Origin: Peromyscus leucopus
Taxonomy: Eukaryota; Chordata; Mammalia; Rodentia; Cricetidae
DNA length: 64,000 nt
Assembly (NCBI RefSeq): GCF_004664715.2
Contig: NC_051075.1
Coordinates: forward strand, 32,136,504 to 32,200,503
Direction: 5' to 3'
Shown: piece after piece, positions 44,366 through 55,893 of the stretch
Position numbering within the stretch: position 1 is the first letter of the stretch
Layout of the letters: every line of letters starts with the position of its first letter
Notes under the pieces: generated by a model
The model's input: the letters and a program-made list of their open reading frames with translations, nothing else
What the model was told of the DNA's origin: nothing
Databases searched by the model: none
Position numbers and translations under genes: made by a program

Positions 44366-44979
44366 AAGGGTGAGGAGGGGCAGACTTCTGTTGGTTAAAT
44401 CCAAGATAGTTGCTAGAAACTGCATCCCAAATTGAAAATGTGCCCTGAGTGTGGCCCTGGCTTCATTCATCAGCATCACTCAACCCTCATTGAGGTCCTG
44501 GTGGTGGTCCAGCTTTCCATGGCCACCTTGTTGGTCTTCAAATCCTCATTCACATCTAAGTCTACAAATCAATGCTTCTCTAATATGCCACCTGCACTGA
44601 GCACTTCTGAAAGCTCTCCTTTGAAGTAGGAAGCTACTATGGCCTACCTGGAAAGAGAAAATTTGGGACAACCACATATTGACTTCAAATCTTAAGTTTG
44701 ATTATGGTAAGAGTGTACCCTGAACTTTAGTTATAAAATGAGGAATATTTTTGAGCTCCCCTCATAGAATCCTAATAAAGACTACATTTGATTATATATA
44801 TAATATATATATATATATGCAATAAGTGAATAGATATTTTATGGTTTTATTCCTGTGTCTCTTCTAATTCCATCTCATCTAATTTTCTTCTGTCTCATCT
44901 TCTGCTGAGATCTATGCTCCATAGAATGACTTCATAGTATATAGCATTATCTTCATGTGTTAATTATTACTTTGGTTTG
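44366..44979. other. Unrecognised; (TA)n at 44796-44823
   Basis: A 65-codon plus ORF (44432-44629) starts with a CPECGPG stretch, but neither a zinc-ribbon nor any other family can be supported. A short TA microsatellite lies at 44796-44823. Confidence 0.4.
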
Positions 44980-45110
44980 GTTGGTTATTTAGTTGGTTTT
45001 TTGAGACAGGGTTTCCCTGTACAATCAGCCTGACCTCACAATTCTCCTATCTCAGTCTCCTAAGTATTTTGATTTCAGATGTGCACCATCACTCCCAGGA
45101 ATCAGTTTTT
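44980..45110 (-). mobile_element. B1 SINE fragment, antisense, old
   Basis: 'tggttttttgagacagggtttccctgta' then 'cctgacctcacaattctcctatctcagtctcctaagtattttg' and 'gatgtgcaccatcactcccag'. Confidence 0.78.
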
Positions 45111-45439
45111 AAGTGGAGAAGAAGACTGATGTATTTAAAGCCTAATTACTGAGCTCCCTTGTACCCCAAACAATCGATAGCCTATATTGTATGCATTATC
45201 TATATAATACCAATGTTTCTATTTTTCCTTCCTTTCCCAACCTAATTTATCAAAAAGAAATTATCCTCAAAAAATAAAGTTATTGCATCAGTATCTGTTT
45301 AGAGGCACCTACTGAGCTCAGCTGTGGATTAATTCCACGTAACCACCACTTACTGCATAGATTAAAAAGTAAAATTATGCACTCTACTATAGAATCTATT
45401 TGTCTATTTGTTTACAGATTACAGTCTGTCATTAGGTAA

Positions 45440-45640
45440 CCAAAGGCAGGAACTGAACCAGGAGGCAGGAACTGAAGCAAAGGCCAAGCTTCTTGGCTTG
45501 CTACCCCTGGGATGGCCCTTTTCACATCAATCAGCAGTCAAGAAAACAGCCCATGGACATGCCAACAGATCAGTCTGCTGAAGAGCATTTCTTAACTGAG
45601 ATTCCTCTTCTCAGGTGTGTCTAAGTTTGTGTCATATTTA
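45440..45640 (-). mobile_element. Rodent ERVL/MaLR-like LTR fragment, antisense
   Basis: 'gcaggaactgaagcaaaggcc', 'catcaatcagcagtcaagaaaacagcccatggacatgcc', 'gaagagcatttcttaactgagattcctcttctcagg' match in order an LTR family I recall from mouse, to which 58640-59110 also seems to belong. The exact name is uncertain. Confidence 0.5.
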
Positions 45641-45883
45641 CAAATACTAAATATAGCACATATTAATCTTCAGATGTTCAACTTGCCTTTGCAAACTAGC
45701 CAGTCAGAATAGGTCATTCCTCTGCTTCATGACAGTGCAGTGAGGGAGCAGAATGAATGAGTGTTAGAACTGAGAAGTTTGAGTATTAGTATGAGAAGTT
45801 TACTATTCTAACAAGATCACAATGAAGGCTTTAATCAAACTTTCCCCAGATCCTTTCAGCCAACATTTACAAACAGACTACCC

Positions 45884-46804
45884 ATTTTTTATTAAGACAT
45901 TTTCTGTTCATTTTACGTACCAACCACAGATCCCCCTCTCCTCCCTCCTCCGCCCCCCCCCAGCTGTCCCTCACAAGCCACCCCCAATTTCCACCTTCTC
46001 CAAGGCAAGAACTTCCATGGGGAGTCAGCAGAGCCTGGTTGATTCAGTTGAGGCAGGTCCAAGGCCCTCCCTCTGAACCAAGAAAGACTGTGTAAGGTGT
46101 CCCACCATAGGTACTAGGCTCCAAAAACCCAGTTCATGCACCAGGGATGGATCCTGATCCCACTGCCAGGGCAGCCTTAAACAGGTCAAGCTAACAACTG
46201 TCTCACCCATGCAGAGGGTCTAGCCCAGTTTCACAGAAGCTCCACGGTTAGTGGTCCATAGTTCATGGGTTCCCACTAGTTTGGTTTGGTTCTCTGTACG
46301 TTTCCCCATCATGATCTTGACACCCCTTGCTCATAGAATCCCTCCTCTCTCTTTGACTGGACTCCTGGAGCTCAGCCTGGTGATTGGCTGTGGGTCTCTG
46401 CATCTGCTTCCATCAGTTACCAGATGGAGGCTCTATGATGATAGAATATTCACCAATCTGACTACCAGAGCAGGTCAGTTCACATACCCTCTCTACTATT
46501 GCTAGTAGTCTAAGGTGGGGTCATCCTTGTGGATTCCTGGGAATTTCCCTAGTACCCCATTTCTCCCTGTTTCCTTGATGTCTCCCTCTATTATGGCATC
46601 TCTTTCCTTGCTCTCCCACTCCGTCTCTGTTCCAGCTCGACCATCCCATTCCCTTATGTTCTCATCCCCCATCCCCTACCATCCATTGCCCCCCCACCCC
46701 CAGTTTTCTCATGGATATGTCATCTATTTCCCCTTCCCTGGGCTATCCATGCATCCCTCTTAGGGTTCTCCTTGTTAGCTAGCTTCTCTGGAGCTGTGGG
46801 TTGT
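45884..46804 (-). mobile_element. LINE-1 3' UTR, antisense, 5' truncated, with perfect 13-bp TSD
   Basis: The same 3' UTR as at 10269-11130, from a T-rich tail through the C-rich tract to 'gctagcttctctggagctgtgggttgt'. Flanks AAACAGACTACCC at 45871-45883 and 46805-46817 are identical. The right flank continues CCCTTTAA, close to the L1 endonuclease preference. About 0.9 kb and without ORF2. Confidence 0.93.
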
Positions 46805-46817
46805 AAACAGACTACCC

Positions 46818-47790
46818 TTTAACTATAACCTTTAAAATAGCTAAATTTATGCAAACTTTTTTCACTTCTAAATAATATTTTTGTAGCCTACAAATTTTTA
46901 ACATGATTAATTTTTTGACTCCAGTACTAAACTATAAATATCAGTCTGTCTACTATTATTATCCATATAACACACTGCTAGGTCACTTTATTCTCCATAT
47001 AAAACCAAATAAAATAATTAAACTACTCTATAATCTTTAAGTAGTCATGTCTTAAGCTATTTCGATCTATCGTAGACACACACTACTAGCATTCTAACTT
47101 CATAAACACTTTCAAAACTATATTGCTTCTCTTCAGTGATCTTTTCCAAGAAAAGGTAAAATATATTCTGAAAAGAAAGGCTATGTAAAGGAATAACCAA
47201 AACAAATGTTTTCCTTAGATGTATTTTGGACAAGAAAATGTGATTAGAATGAAAATAAAACATTCAAGATATTATGCATCACATACTTCCCTACTACTAT
47301 GTAGTTCAGATTGCATAAGTTCATAAACATATTTATAAATTTATACATATTTGATTATGTATCTCAAACCATTTTTACTATTAATTCTTGCTCTCTAAGG
47401 AAGAAACTATGACAAATCTCCATTATTGTCTGGCATTTCTGGTGCCAAAAAATCCAATGAATCTATTGCATAGTTAATGTGTTCTGAATGCAAATTTTAT
47501 ATTGAAAGAGAGAGAATTCTGTTCCTTTACATTTATTTAGTGAGCATCACCATGGTAACTGAACACTTTCAGAAACCTAATTTGTGACATACACAAAAAA
47601 AATGCAAAGAAAGATTTTATATTTTCTATGTTTTGCAGATTCAAAGAAAAATAGGGGCTGATACTTCTTTGGGAAGAAAGAATCAGAGAAGCAATATGGA
47701 CAGAAGTAAATTCTTTTGTTATAAATAAAGATTATGGTCTCTCAAGTCTATGATAAAAGAAATCCCTGGAGTCTCTGAGGCCTACTACGA
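46818..47790. other. AT-rich, no gene recognised
   Basis: No repeat landmarks. ATCACCATGGTAAC at 47546-47559 is one base off an RFX X-box consensus, not convincing alone. Confidence 0.4.
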
Positions 47791-48234
47791 TGGCTATTCT
47801 TGGTGTCAACTTGATCACATCTGGAAATAATTAAACCCAAGTGTCTGGGTACACTTATGAGGAATTTTTCTTAATTAAATTATTTGCAGTTAGGAAGAAC
47901 TCCATTTAATCTGGATCTTTTGAAATAGAAAGATCACCTTTATCTGCACCTTTTGAGGTGGGAAGTCCACTTTTATTTAATCTGGACTATCCCTTCTGTT
48001 ATATATACCTATATAAAGAATATGGGCAAAGGAAGCTCTTTGTTCGATGTCTGCTGGTCCCCATTCTGGCTGGCAAGTTCATTCCTTCACTGAGATTAGA
48101 ACCTTCCCCTTCAAGATTCTGGCATACACTAAAGACTAGCAGGATTCTTAGACTTTCTGTTGGTATACAGCCATTGCTGGACTAGAGGACCACAGCCTGT
48201 AAGCTACTATAGTAAATCCCCTCTAAATATGTAA

Positions 48235-48285
<51 letters not shown>

Positions 48286-48290
48286 CATCT
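47791..48290 (+). mobile_element. Rodent ERVL-like LTR, sense
   Basis: It opens with 'tggctattcttggtgtcaacttgatcacatctgga', passes 'ctggctggcaagttcattccttcactg' and 'agccattgctggactag', and ends with 'gcctgtaagctactatagtaaatccc' and a TA repeat. This layout is shared by ERVL-class LTRs, whose 3' ends also carry a TA microsatellite. Confidence 0.62.
48238..48283. repeat. (TA)n microsatellite at LTR 3' end
   Basis: About 20 TA units following TGTG. The tyrosine-isoleucine ORF through it is an artefact. Confidence 0.95.
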
Positions 48291-48403
48291 ACTCTGAAGC
48301 AATCTACAGGTAATGTATATGCATACAGAGCCCAATCTCAAACCAAAGCCACTGCCTCTTGGCCGTCTACTCCTCCACACAATCATATTTCAGATTACCC
48401 ACC

Positions 48404-48799
48404 TACTGTGGGATGTCCTGTATGCTGTGAATATATGTTGCAATGATTGATTGATAAATAAAATGTTGATTGGCCAGTAGCCAGGCAGGTAGGATAGTGT
48501 AGGCGGGACAAGGAGAGAGAACAATGCTGGGTGGAAGAAGGCTAAGACAGAGAGATGCTGCCAGCTGTCACCATGGGGAGCAGGATGTAAAGTACTGGTA
48601 AGCCACGAGCCACATGGCAAGGTATAGATTTATAGAAATAGGTTAATTTAAGATATAAGAACTATATAGCAAGAAGCCTGAGCCATTAGGCCAAGCAGTT
48701 TAAATAATATAAGCATCTGTGTGTTTACTTGGAAGACGCTAATGGGAGATATTTGCCCTGACGGCAGGTAGGCCAGGACACAGGAAAACTCCAGCTACA
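48404..48799. mobile_element. Solo LTR (family A), 396 bp
   Basis: The same family as 3764-4153 (opposite orientation) and 51395-51770 (same orientation). It runs from 'tactgtgggatgtcctg' (TG start mutated to TA) to 'ccagctaca'. Flanks CCCACC (48398-48403) and CCCACA (48800-48805) are a 6-bp duplication with one mismatch. It contains a DNA-strand AATAAA at 48457-48462, but its orientation is not settled. Confidence 0.85.
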
Positions 48800-51388
48800 C
48801 CCACATCTACCAATATCATCATTAAAACACTTTGGATGAGAAGTCTTTAAATGTGATTCAGAATACAATTAATTTTTCAAATGCTGGTTTTAAAATATTT
48901 ACTGTAATAACAAGAGGAATAATAGATTCCAGGATAAAACATATGATTTTATGAATTGTGAAGGTCACCATGGTTAGATGCTAACAGATTAGCCTCTCAG
49001 TTTCATAATAACAATAGAAGATCTAAGACTGCAGTATCAGAAATAAAAAGTAATTTCTTCCTCAGAAAAATAGTAACATTTGCATTATGCATCTAAACTT
49101 ACCTTGCAGTGATAAAATAAACTAGGCCAGTGATGTTAACACATTCAGTGAGCTGTCACAGAAAAAAAATCCAAGTTTAGGATATCAATGTTTCTTCAGC
49201 AAGCATACCTAATCTCTGCTCAAGAGGGAGACTCTATGTTTAGCATTGTGCACAATGTTCTAGAATCTGATATTGTTTGTATCTTCTGAGGCTATTTGCT
49301 ATGGAACTATGTTTGAATAAATATTCCAGATCAGTCAGCAGATGCCTTGATTACAAAGTATAAAATACATTTGGAGGACTGTCTATAAATAATAACTACT
49401 TGTTGGTGTTAAACTGTCTTAGCCTCTCTGGAACAATTTTCCTATGGATATAGTACTCCATCAGCCATAATAAGTAACTTGAGTAAGAGGATAAATCAGA
49501 TGTTCTGCTTAGTTTTGCTAGTGAAGTGTCAGTAGATTATGTGTATTATTTGTGACTAATTTGATTCTTTTGGTAACAGACTCACTGTGCTTTGACTGTC
49601 ATCCCTTTGTTATGGGACTTTTGTATATCACTGGCAGATATCAAATAGTATAAAAAGTCAAATATATAATATACATATTAGTTTCAATGGTCACAAAGAC
49701 ATGACCAGATTCACCTTCATTCATGAACAATCAAAGTTTACAGTTGAGATGATTTGAGAAAATGTTTACCAACTGTGGACCCCAAAAATGGACATACCTT
49801 AGGGAAAAGGCTCACTTTCCTACATGTATTTATTTATTGTTTTAATAGAAACAACAGAGAGGTGATATGGTAACTAAGGATGAAACAGCAAATGCACAAA
49901 CTGATGCCTGTAACAGTTATAACCTGACTTACGTCTGTAACCTGGTGACTTTGGGTAACTGAATATTCTCCTATATCCAGACATGACTGATCACTTGATC
50001 ACTACTAGTGGACAGGTGGAAGCAAGATAGAAAGGATACATGAAGGCAAAGGAACCCATCATCCCTCATCTAGCTCACTATTTTTGTTGTTGATATTAAG
50101 TTAATGCCTAACATTTCCACAAGACATACAATCCCAAATCCACATGGTGCCTTTGAAAGATTGTGACATTTACATCACAAGGGATTCCAAGAAGTACCTA
50201 CACTTGCTAGAAGACAAAATTTGAAAGTTTTCTTCAGTATGATCTCCTGGACAGCTCATAACTTTAAGGTTCCCAGTCCCAGTAAAACAACTGAGTTTTG
50301 CCATTGTTATTCAGAGAACTGTAATAAATTCAACTTTTATTTTTATCTAACAGTAACAAGGGTAGTATGCACCTACCTTTCCTGGGCCTACATACATTAG
50401 TAACTACCTCACTAAAGTGTATAGGACAGAAGAAGGTGAGAATGGTACCGATAGAAATAGTTTTAAGACAGTTTCTGAAGAGATGGTTGAATACTTAAGA
50501 GTCTCTGCAGACGGCAGAAGGTCCATAAACTCCATCAAATACCCAGATAATAAGTTCATTATGGATAGAGTGTGTGATGAAATAAACATCACTGTCAGGC
50601 TGCAAATGGCCTCAGGGGTGTAACACAATTATTTTCAATGGTATGTCCATAGTCAGATAATCAGACAAAAATATTAGTTTCATAATCTGAATAAAAGAGA
50701 GTGTCCACAGCAGGGAATCAAGATCACCTCCTAGGTATAGTCATCCTGCAAGCTGCTGAGGGCTCCCATTCCATATAATATAGTATCCATCGTTACAAGA
50801 TAAATGAGCTAATTTGGAGCAGGCATTACAAATCTTTTATGCAAAAGTAGTATCTATGTTATAAATACAGAGTTCTTTAATTCACACCTAATCTAGATGG
50901 GTGAATGTGTTACCATGACAGTGACAGACATAAGAAAAAATAACTATATAGGCAGAATAAGCTTTATCAGTAGCTTAATTCTAATATTTTTTTTAACCAG
51001 ACAATGAGCCCTCACCATGGATACCTACATGAGTGACCCAAACAATTAGAGCCACAGCTACAATTCAATCCCATGGTTTCTTAAACTCAAAGAGTATGTG
51101 TTTAACTTGCCTGTCATAATTTTCTCTGTGGCTGATCAGCATCTAGAATATTTATCTTGCCTAATAGCTGATAGAAATTTAACAAGTTTTGTCAAGAGGA
51201 GCATTGACCAGAGACATGAGAATTGCCTAGAGTCTTGTCCACTGTGTAAAGTAAGCACGCACATTTCTACTTTCAGCTGGTACTGGAGATGAACAGCAAA
51301 GCTAAGATTTATAAGTCAGGCTGTTTGAACCATCCTAAGAAACACAGGAAAATCTCTGTGACTAAAGGGTTCTCAGCCTCCAGAGAGA
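48800..51388. other. Unrecognised DNA between two solo LTRs
   Basis: No convincing retroviral frame or SINE was found in 2.6 kb. Overlapping ORFs on both strands at 50404-50628 have no recognised motif. It may contain old ERV internal sequence that I cannot see. Confidence 0.35.
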
Positions 51389-51394
51389 TGCTAT

Positions 51395-51770
51395 TGATGG
51401 GTGATATTGTTCTGTATGCTGTAAATATGTGTTGCTCTGATTGGTTGATAAATAAAGCTGTTTGGCCAATGGTGAGGCAGAATAAAGTCAGGCAGGACAT
51501 TCTAACTAGAGAGAGATGAAGGAGAAAGACAGCAGAGAAGACCCTGTTAGCTGCCACCAGGAGAAGCAAGATGTAAAGGTACTGGTAAGCCACAAGCCAC
51601 GTGGCAAAATATAGATTTATAAAAATGAGTTAATTTAAGATGTAAGAGCCAGCTAGCATGAAGCCTGAGCCATTAGGCCATACAGTTCATAATTAATATA
51701 AGCCTCTGTGTGTTTATTTGGGTCTGAGCTGCTGCAGACCAAGCGGGGCACAGGAAAACTTTCAGCTACA
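51395..51770. mobile_element. Solo LTR (family A), 376 bp, perfect 6-bp TSD
   Basis: TGATGGGTGATATTG start, TTCAGCTACA end, flanked by TGCTAT at 51389-51394 and 51771-51776. The TG/CA ends and 6-bp duplication fix the family boundaries used for the other two copies. CCAAT-like and AATAAA motifs (51451-51456) lie near its left end. Confidence 0.93.
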
Positions 51771-51776
51771 TGCTAT

Positions 51777-52439
51777 AGTAACTCTTGGTAATAAAAGCAA
51801 AAGTCTATTCACCTCAGATAGGACATTGACAATAGACCAAACAAGTCATTCCACCCAAGTCCATCTCAGTGAACCAATGGGTTTATTGACATGACTTATG
51901 ATAGCATCAGTGGCAGGTTTTTCCCGGTTCAATTTTCAGGTAGCACTACTAAACAGTCTTCCTTTCTCCAGCAATTGTTTACTGCTTATATAACCTTGGG
52001 GAGGGAACTTGTGAGTTTTGTACCTCTCTGGGATCCTTTAACCATGTATATTTTATTAGCTTGGGAGCATAACTCTTCCCTCAAGGATGAATGTTTCAAT
52101 TCACAGGCCATATAAAGCACCATGACTACTTCATACACAGATGACATATTACTCAGATCACACTGTCTGCAATTTTTGATAAATCATTTCATTTGACAAG
52201 TGAGATATTTATGCCCCTTCATATCTTATTAGTTGTAACTGAATTATTCTACCACAAAATAGAAATAGCATGATAACTCTATATAGATGAGAGTCTATCC
52301 AGATGAGACATTCAGTTTTACAGAGCCTAGTAACAAATTAATAGGATCTTGTCAAAGAGATGTACCTATATCAATACAAGGAAAGTCATACATCTATAAC
52401 CTCATGGCTGCCTACAAGTGAACATGGCTTCCCTTTTCC
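51777..52439. other. Partly repeat-like, family not assigned
   Basis: 'acccaagtccatctcagtgaaccaatgggtttattga' near 51856-51892 recalls the end of a rodent interspersed repeat read in reverse, but I cannot name it. The rest is unrecognised. Confidence 0.35.
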
Positions 52440-53093
52440 AGAGGCTCCAGGGGAGGAAGTCAGGAATCACTTGTGCTTTAAAGGGTTGTCAGGACATTGC
52501 TGCTGCCACGGTTGCTGTTATAGCAATGGCGCACACTGCTGCTACTGTTTCTGGGATTACCATTTCATGATTGCTTACTACAGCCAGCACAGTGGAGACC
52601 CTGGCAACAAAAGTAGCTACCACAGTTAGTTAATCTTTTATTCTATTGGGCATGATAAATGTAATTCAGTAGTTATATACATCTCAATTGGCTTTGAAAA
52701 TTATAAATTTATAAACTCAAGTTCCAGTTGCTTTTGGGATACTATCTTACAAGGACTCCAACGTACAGTATGGCTCGTTAAGGAAGGGAATGGCTCAGTT
52801 GCCTTTAGCCTACTGAGAGATAGGACCTCTGTTGGTCTTTTCTGTATCAAACACACAGATTGCAAGCCCTGTGTCACTTTGAGATCTTTGGCAGCAATTA
52901 ACTATGCAGCTCACACATGATTGAGCCTGTATGATAATGAGTATTCAGAGACGGGTAATGCCTGGGGAGTGCTCACCAACCTAAGACAGAGCACCTGTGT
53001 GGCCTGGGCAGGCATCTCCATGACAGGTAAGGTGACCTGCTGACATCCCACGCAACCCAAGTCAGAAGCTCATTTTTTAATAAAAGGGGGACC
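52440..53093 (+). pseudogene. Endogenous retrovirus remnant: env transmembrane start and 3' untranslated part
   Basis: In one frame 52481-52624 codes an alanine/valine/threonine-rich hydrophobic stretch of about 30 residues (52490-52567), resembling a betaretroviral Env fusion peptide, followed after a stop (TGA 52568-52570) by a short Thr/Val/Leu heptad-like segment. It is therefore a broken env fragment. From about 52720 the sequence is non-coding and leads to a polypurine tract at 53082-53090. The surface-protein half and the rest of the transmembrane protein are missing. The order env, polypurine tract, LTR is retroviral, so the strand is plus. The class is inferred as ERVK/IAP-like. Confidence 0.6.
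53082..53093 (+). promoter_or_regulatory. Retroviral polypurine tract
   Basis: AAAAGGGGGACC immediately precedes the TG of the 3' LTR, the site where plus-strand DNA synthesis starts in retroviruses. Confidence 0.75.
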
Positions 53094-53370
53094 TGTAGAG
53101 CCCTGGCCCCCATTTTGGGTAACTGTTGCCTTGCTTGTGGACCTTGACCTTGATATCCTCCCTATGCTAATTCCCTGCCAGGTTTCACCCTCCTGAATGC
53201 TTAAGGGAAGTTCCTTGTCTGTGTATCCTGAATAATGGGCTTTAACAGCTTAGATGCAAGATTGTAAAACATCAGTAGCAAACTTCTGCCTTCCGGGGTC
53301 CTCCCATTGTGCTGTAATCCTGTATTTAAGACCTCCTCCCCCCTTCAAGAAATGACATTAGGCATTTAAA
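53094..53370 (+). mobile_element. 3' LTR of the ERV remnant, 3' end decayed
   Basis: It begins TGTAGAGCCCTGGCC right after the polypurine tract. A TATA-like TATTTAAG (53322-53329) and CT-rich tract follow. The usual AATAAA appears altered (AAGAAATGACATT, 53348-53360), and LTR-like sequence stops before a TA/GATA microsatellite. Confidence 0.65.
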
Positions 53371-53381
53371 ATTTAAATATA

Positions 53382-53455
53382 GATCGATAGATAGATAGAT
53401 AGATAGATATAGATATATAGATATATATGTGTGTGTGTGTGTTGTATATATATAT
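53382..53455. repeat. (GATA)n then (TA)n/(TG)n microsatellite
   Basis: About six GATA units, then TA/GATATA, a TG run and a TA run. Confidence 0.95.
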
Positions 53456-53545
53456 AATTGAATGAATACTGCAAATGTAATCTATGAATACCACAAATGT
53501 GATTATATCATGAGTATAATTAATGAATATCATGAGTGTAATTTT
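53456..53545. repeat. Diverged tandem repeat, period about 30 bp
   Basis: Three related units share 'atgaata(c/t)(t/c)(g/a)caa/cat...tgtaat(c/t)'. They lie at about 53459-53484, 53485-53518 and 53519-53545. Confidence 0.6.
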
Positions 53546-55699
53546 AAAAATTAATTAATTAATTAATTTAAAAAATTTTTAAAAAGGGTTATCAGGATTG
53601 TACAACCTCAAAAATACAATTGTTTTATGAAAATAGTTGTTTCTAATCAGAATTTCATTTGGTACTTATATAATGAGACTTTCCAAGAATACTTACAACA
53701 GTTTCTCCTACATATTCAGATGTAGACGTAACAACAAAGTATAATGAATTGATCCAAAGTGCCCAACCACACAGTTTCATTAGTTTCTCTTTATCCAGTG
53801 ATCAGTTGACTTTGAGCTTTCTCTCCATTTCAGGACCAGGTAGAATTCTGGACACCTATATTGAATATAATCCTAACAGTTTGAATCCTTTCCCTCCCTT
53901 AAATTCCTTAGCATACATGTTTGGGTAGGCATATTCTTTGATCTCTCTCACAAACTAGGGAATCTCAGAATCAATCTTATATGCCTTTCTTCATAAGGGA
54001 GCTGAGAGGACAGAGAAAGTAAAGAAATCAAGAGGGAGGTTTTATAAGGAAATCTGAAAGGAGAAGGAGACTAGTCCTGCAAGACTCACTTGCAATTTTA
54101 AGTGGTATAGCTCACCACTCAACCAAATGGACTCATGCTCTCTTCTATCTGCCCAATACTCTGTGTCAGGTGATAAACACCTCATGGCCAGTAACATCAT
54201 CTATTTCAACACAGGAAATCCCTTGAAGTATCAGCCACAGCCATAGCTACATAGCATTTTGGTTGGGCTACCAGGGGTATTCCCTTTGCCTGACTCAAGG
54301 CTGACTTACAACAGTCTCAGTCTCCAGTAGGTCATCTTTATCATCATTTTAAGGCCAATTTGTATTGGTAAGACCTTAAATAATTATTAATGTCTTACCT
54401 ACAATTATCATGAGAATGTGTAACAAGAAAACCTCCCAAAGAAGCTTAAGGATCCCTCATGACACAATTGAAGGAAATGAAAAACCCTGAGGATTTTTAT
54501 TATCCTCTCTGAATGAGTCTGAGACTAGCATGATAGATAAAGGAAAGCAAACTGTATGATGGCCCTGCCTTCCTCACTTAACAAGAATTGTGTATCCTGT
54601 CCCTCACCTTTTAGGCAAACCCACTGAACTAGCCATTTGCCTGTTTTCTTAGCAAAGAGTTGCAAACTGTTGTCCTCTTTGAAACTCCCAGGAATGGGTA
54701 TTTATAACTGTCATTGGGTAGAGATCAAAACTTTCTACCCTCTCCAACATGAATCTTAAGAACTGTTATAGTGAGTAGATGTGGCTAACCACAGAATGAT
54801 AAAAGTAGTCCTTCTGCAGAGGCATGCTAGAAACAACCAGGGCACCACCAGTAATACTTCCTCTAGACTAAGTTAGTTCATAGTCTCCAACCTGCAGCAA
54901 CCTCTTTAGCCTCGCTTCATTCACTGTCCAGTTAGCTAATTCACACAACATGTCTGTCATCATGGAGTTCCTTTCAGCACTATTTATGAACCACAAGGAC
55001 CTCACTTTTCTTCCAAAAAGCTATGTCTCTCTCAGGCTCCAGTTTTCACCACCAAAACTATCAAGAATTTCTCATGGTCTGACATATTTCAAACATACAA
55101 GTTAGGCAGTCATAATTTCATGAACACTGAAAAAAAAAACCACAAAACTCTTACTAAGGAAACAAAGATCAGTTCATCGCATATAGCAATAAGATTAGCT
55201 ATAGTGACAACATCCACACCGTATCTGTATACTTCAGTCCCCAAGAGTGATGTCAAGAAGGTCTATACAATGAATTAGATGATAGGAGAGAGACCCTATA
55301 CTTAGGAAGCCCAAATCATTTGTAATGAACAATATGCATATCGCTCTTTCTCCCACACTAAAGCACTATCTCTTTCACACCAGACAGCAAATAAGCCTGT
55401 CCTTTGTCTCAAAAGCAGACAACATTTCCATCTCCTGAGGCTGCTCACAACATGCCATTGAAAGAACTGCATGGACAAGACTACCAGGTCCTTTGCCCAC
55501 AAAATATGCAGAAAAGTGACATATCCATAATATGCCTCCAATCATGCAAACAGTTAATGAAATCACTTTAAAGTATAAGCTCTGTTTAAACTAATTGTCT
55601 AATACATTAAGTTTTACTGTATTGACTAAAGGTAAATGGACAATAGGCTGCATATTTTAGGGTAGAGATTTTACTCACTTTTACAGTTTTTAAATTTAT
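53546..55699. other. Unrecognised block, possibly one decayed element
   Basis: Begins with an (ATTA)n patch at 53553-53570. About 2 kb follow without SINEs or microsatellites and with an even, moderate composition. Overlapping minus ORFs at 55302-55566 show no motif I can name. I have a weak impression of an old rodent repeat on the minus strand, not enough for a call. Confidence 0.35.
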
Positions 55700-55893
55700 T
55701 ACTGCATGAGTGTCTGTGTATGTGGGGGAAAAGGTGAGCACACACACATGCTTCCATGTGGTAGTCAAAGGACAAATGTTATGGAGTTGATCCCTTAGTC
55801 CACCTTTATTTGGAGTTCTAGGGATTGGACTCAGGTCATCAATCTTGCATTGTAGAACAGCAAGGCTTTCATTAACTCTCACTGGTCCATTTT
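55700..55893 (-). mobile_element. RSINE1/B4A SINE, antisense
   Basis: 'cacatgcttccatgtggtagtcaaaggacaaatg' and 'ggagttctagggattggactcaggtcatcaatcttgcattg' are the antisense landmarks. Confidence 0.75.

Noticed and set aside
44432..44629. ORF beginning with CPECGPG, reminiscent of a zinc-binding ribosomal tail
   Set aside because: The residues after the first few do not match any such protein and no second cysteine pair is present.
47546..47559. X-box-like ATCACCATGGTAAC
   Set aside because: One base off consensus, no nearby promoter or exon; expected by chance at this window size.
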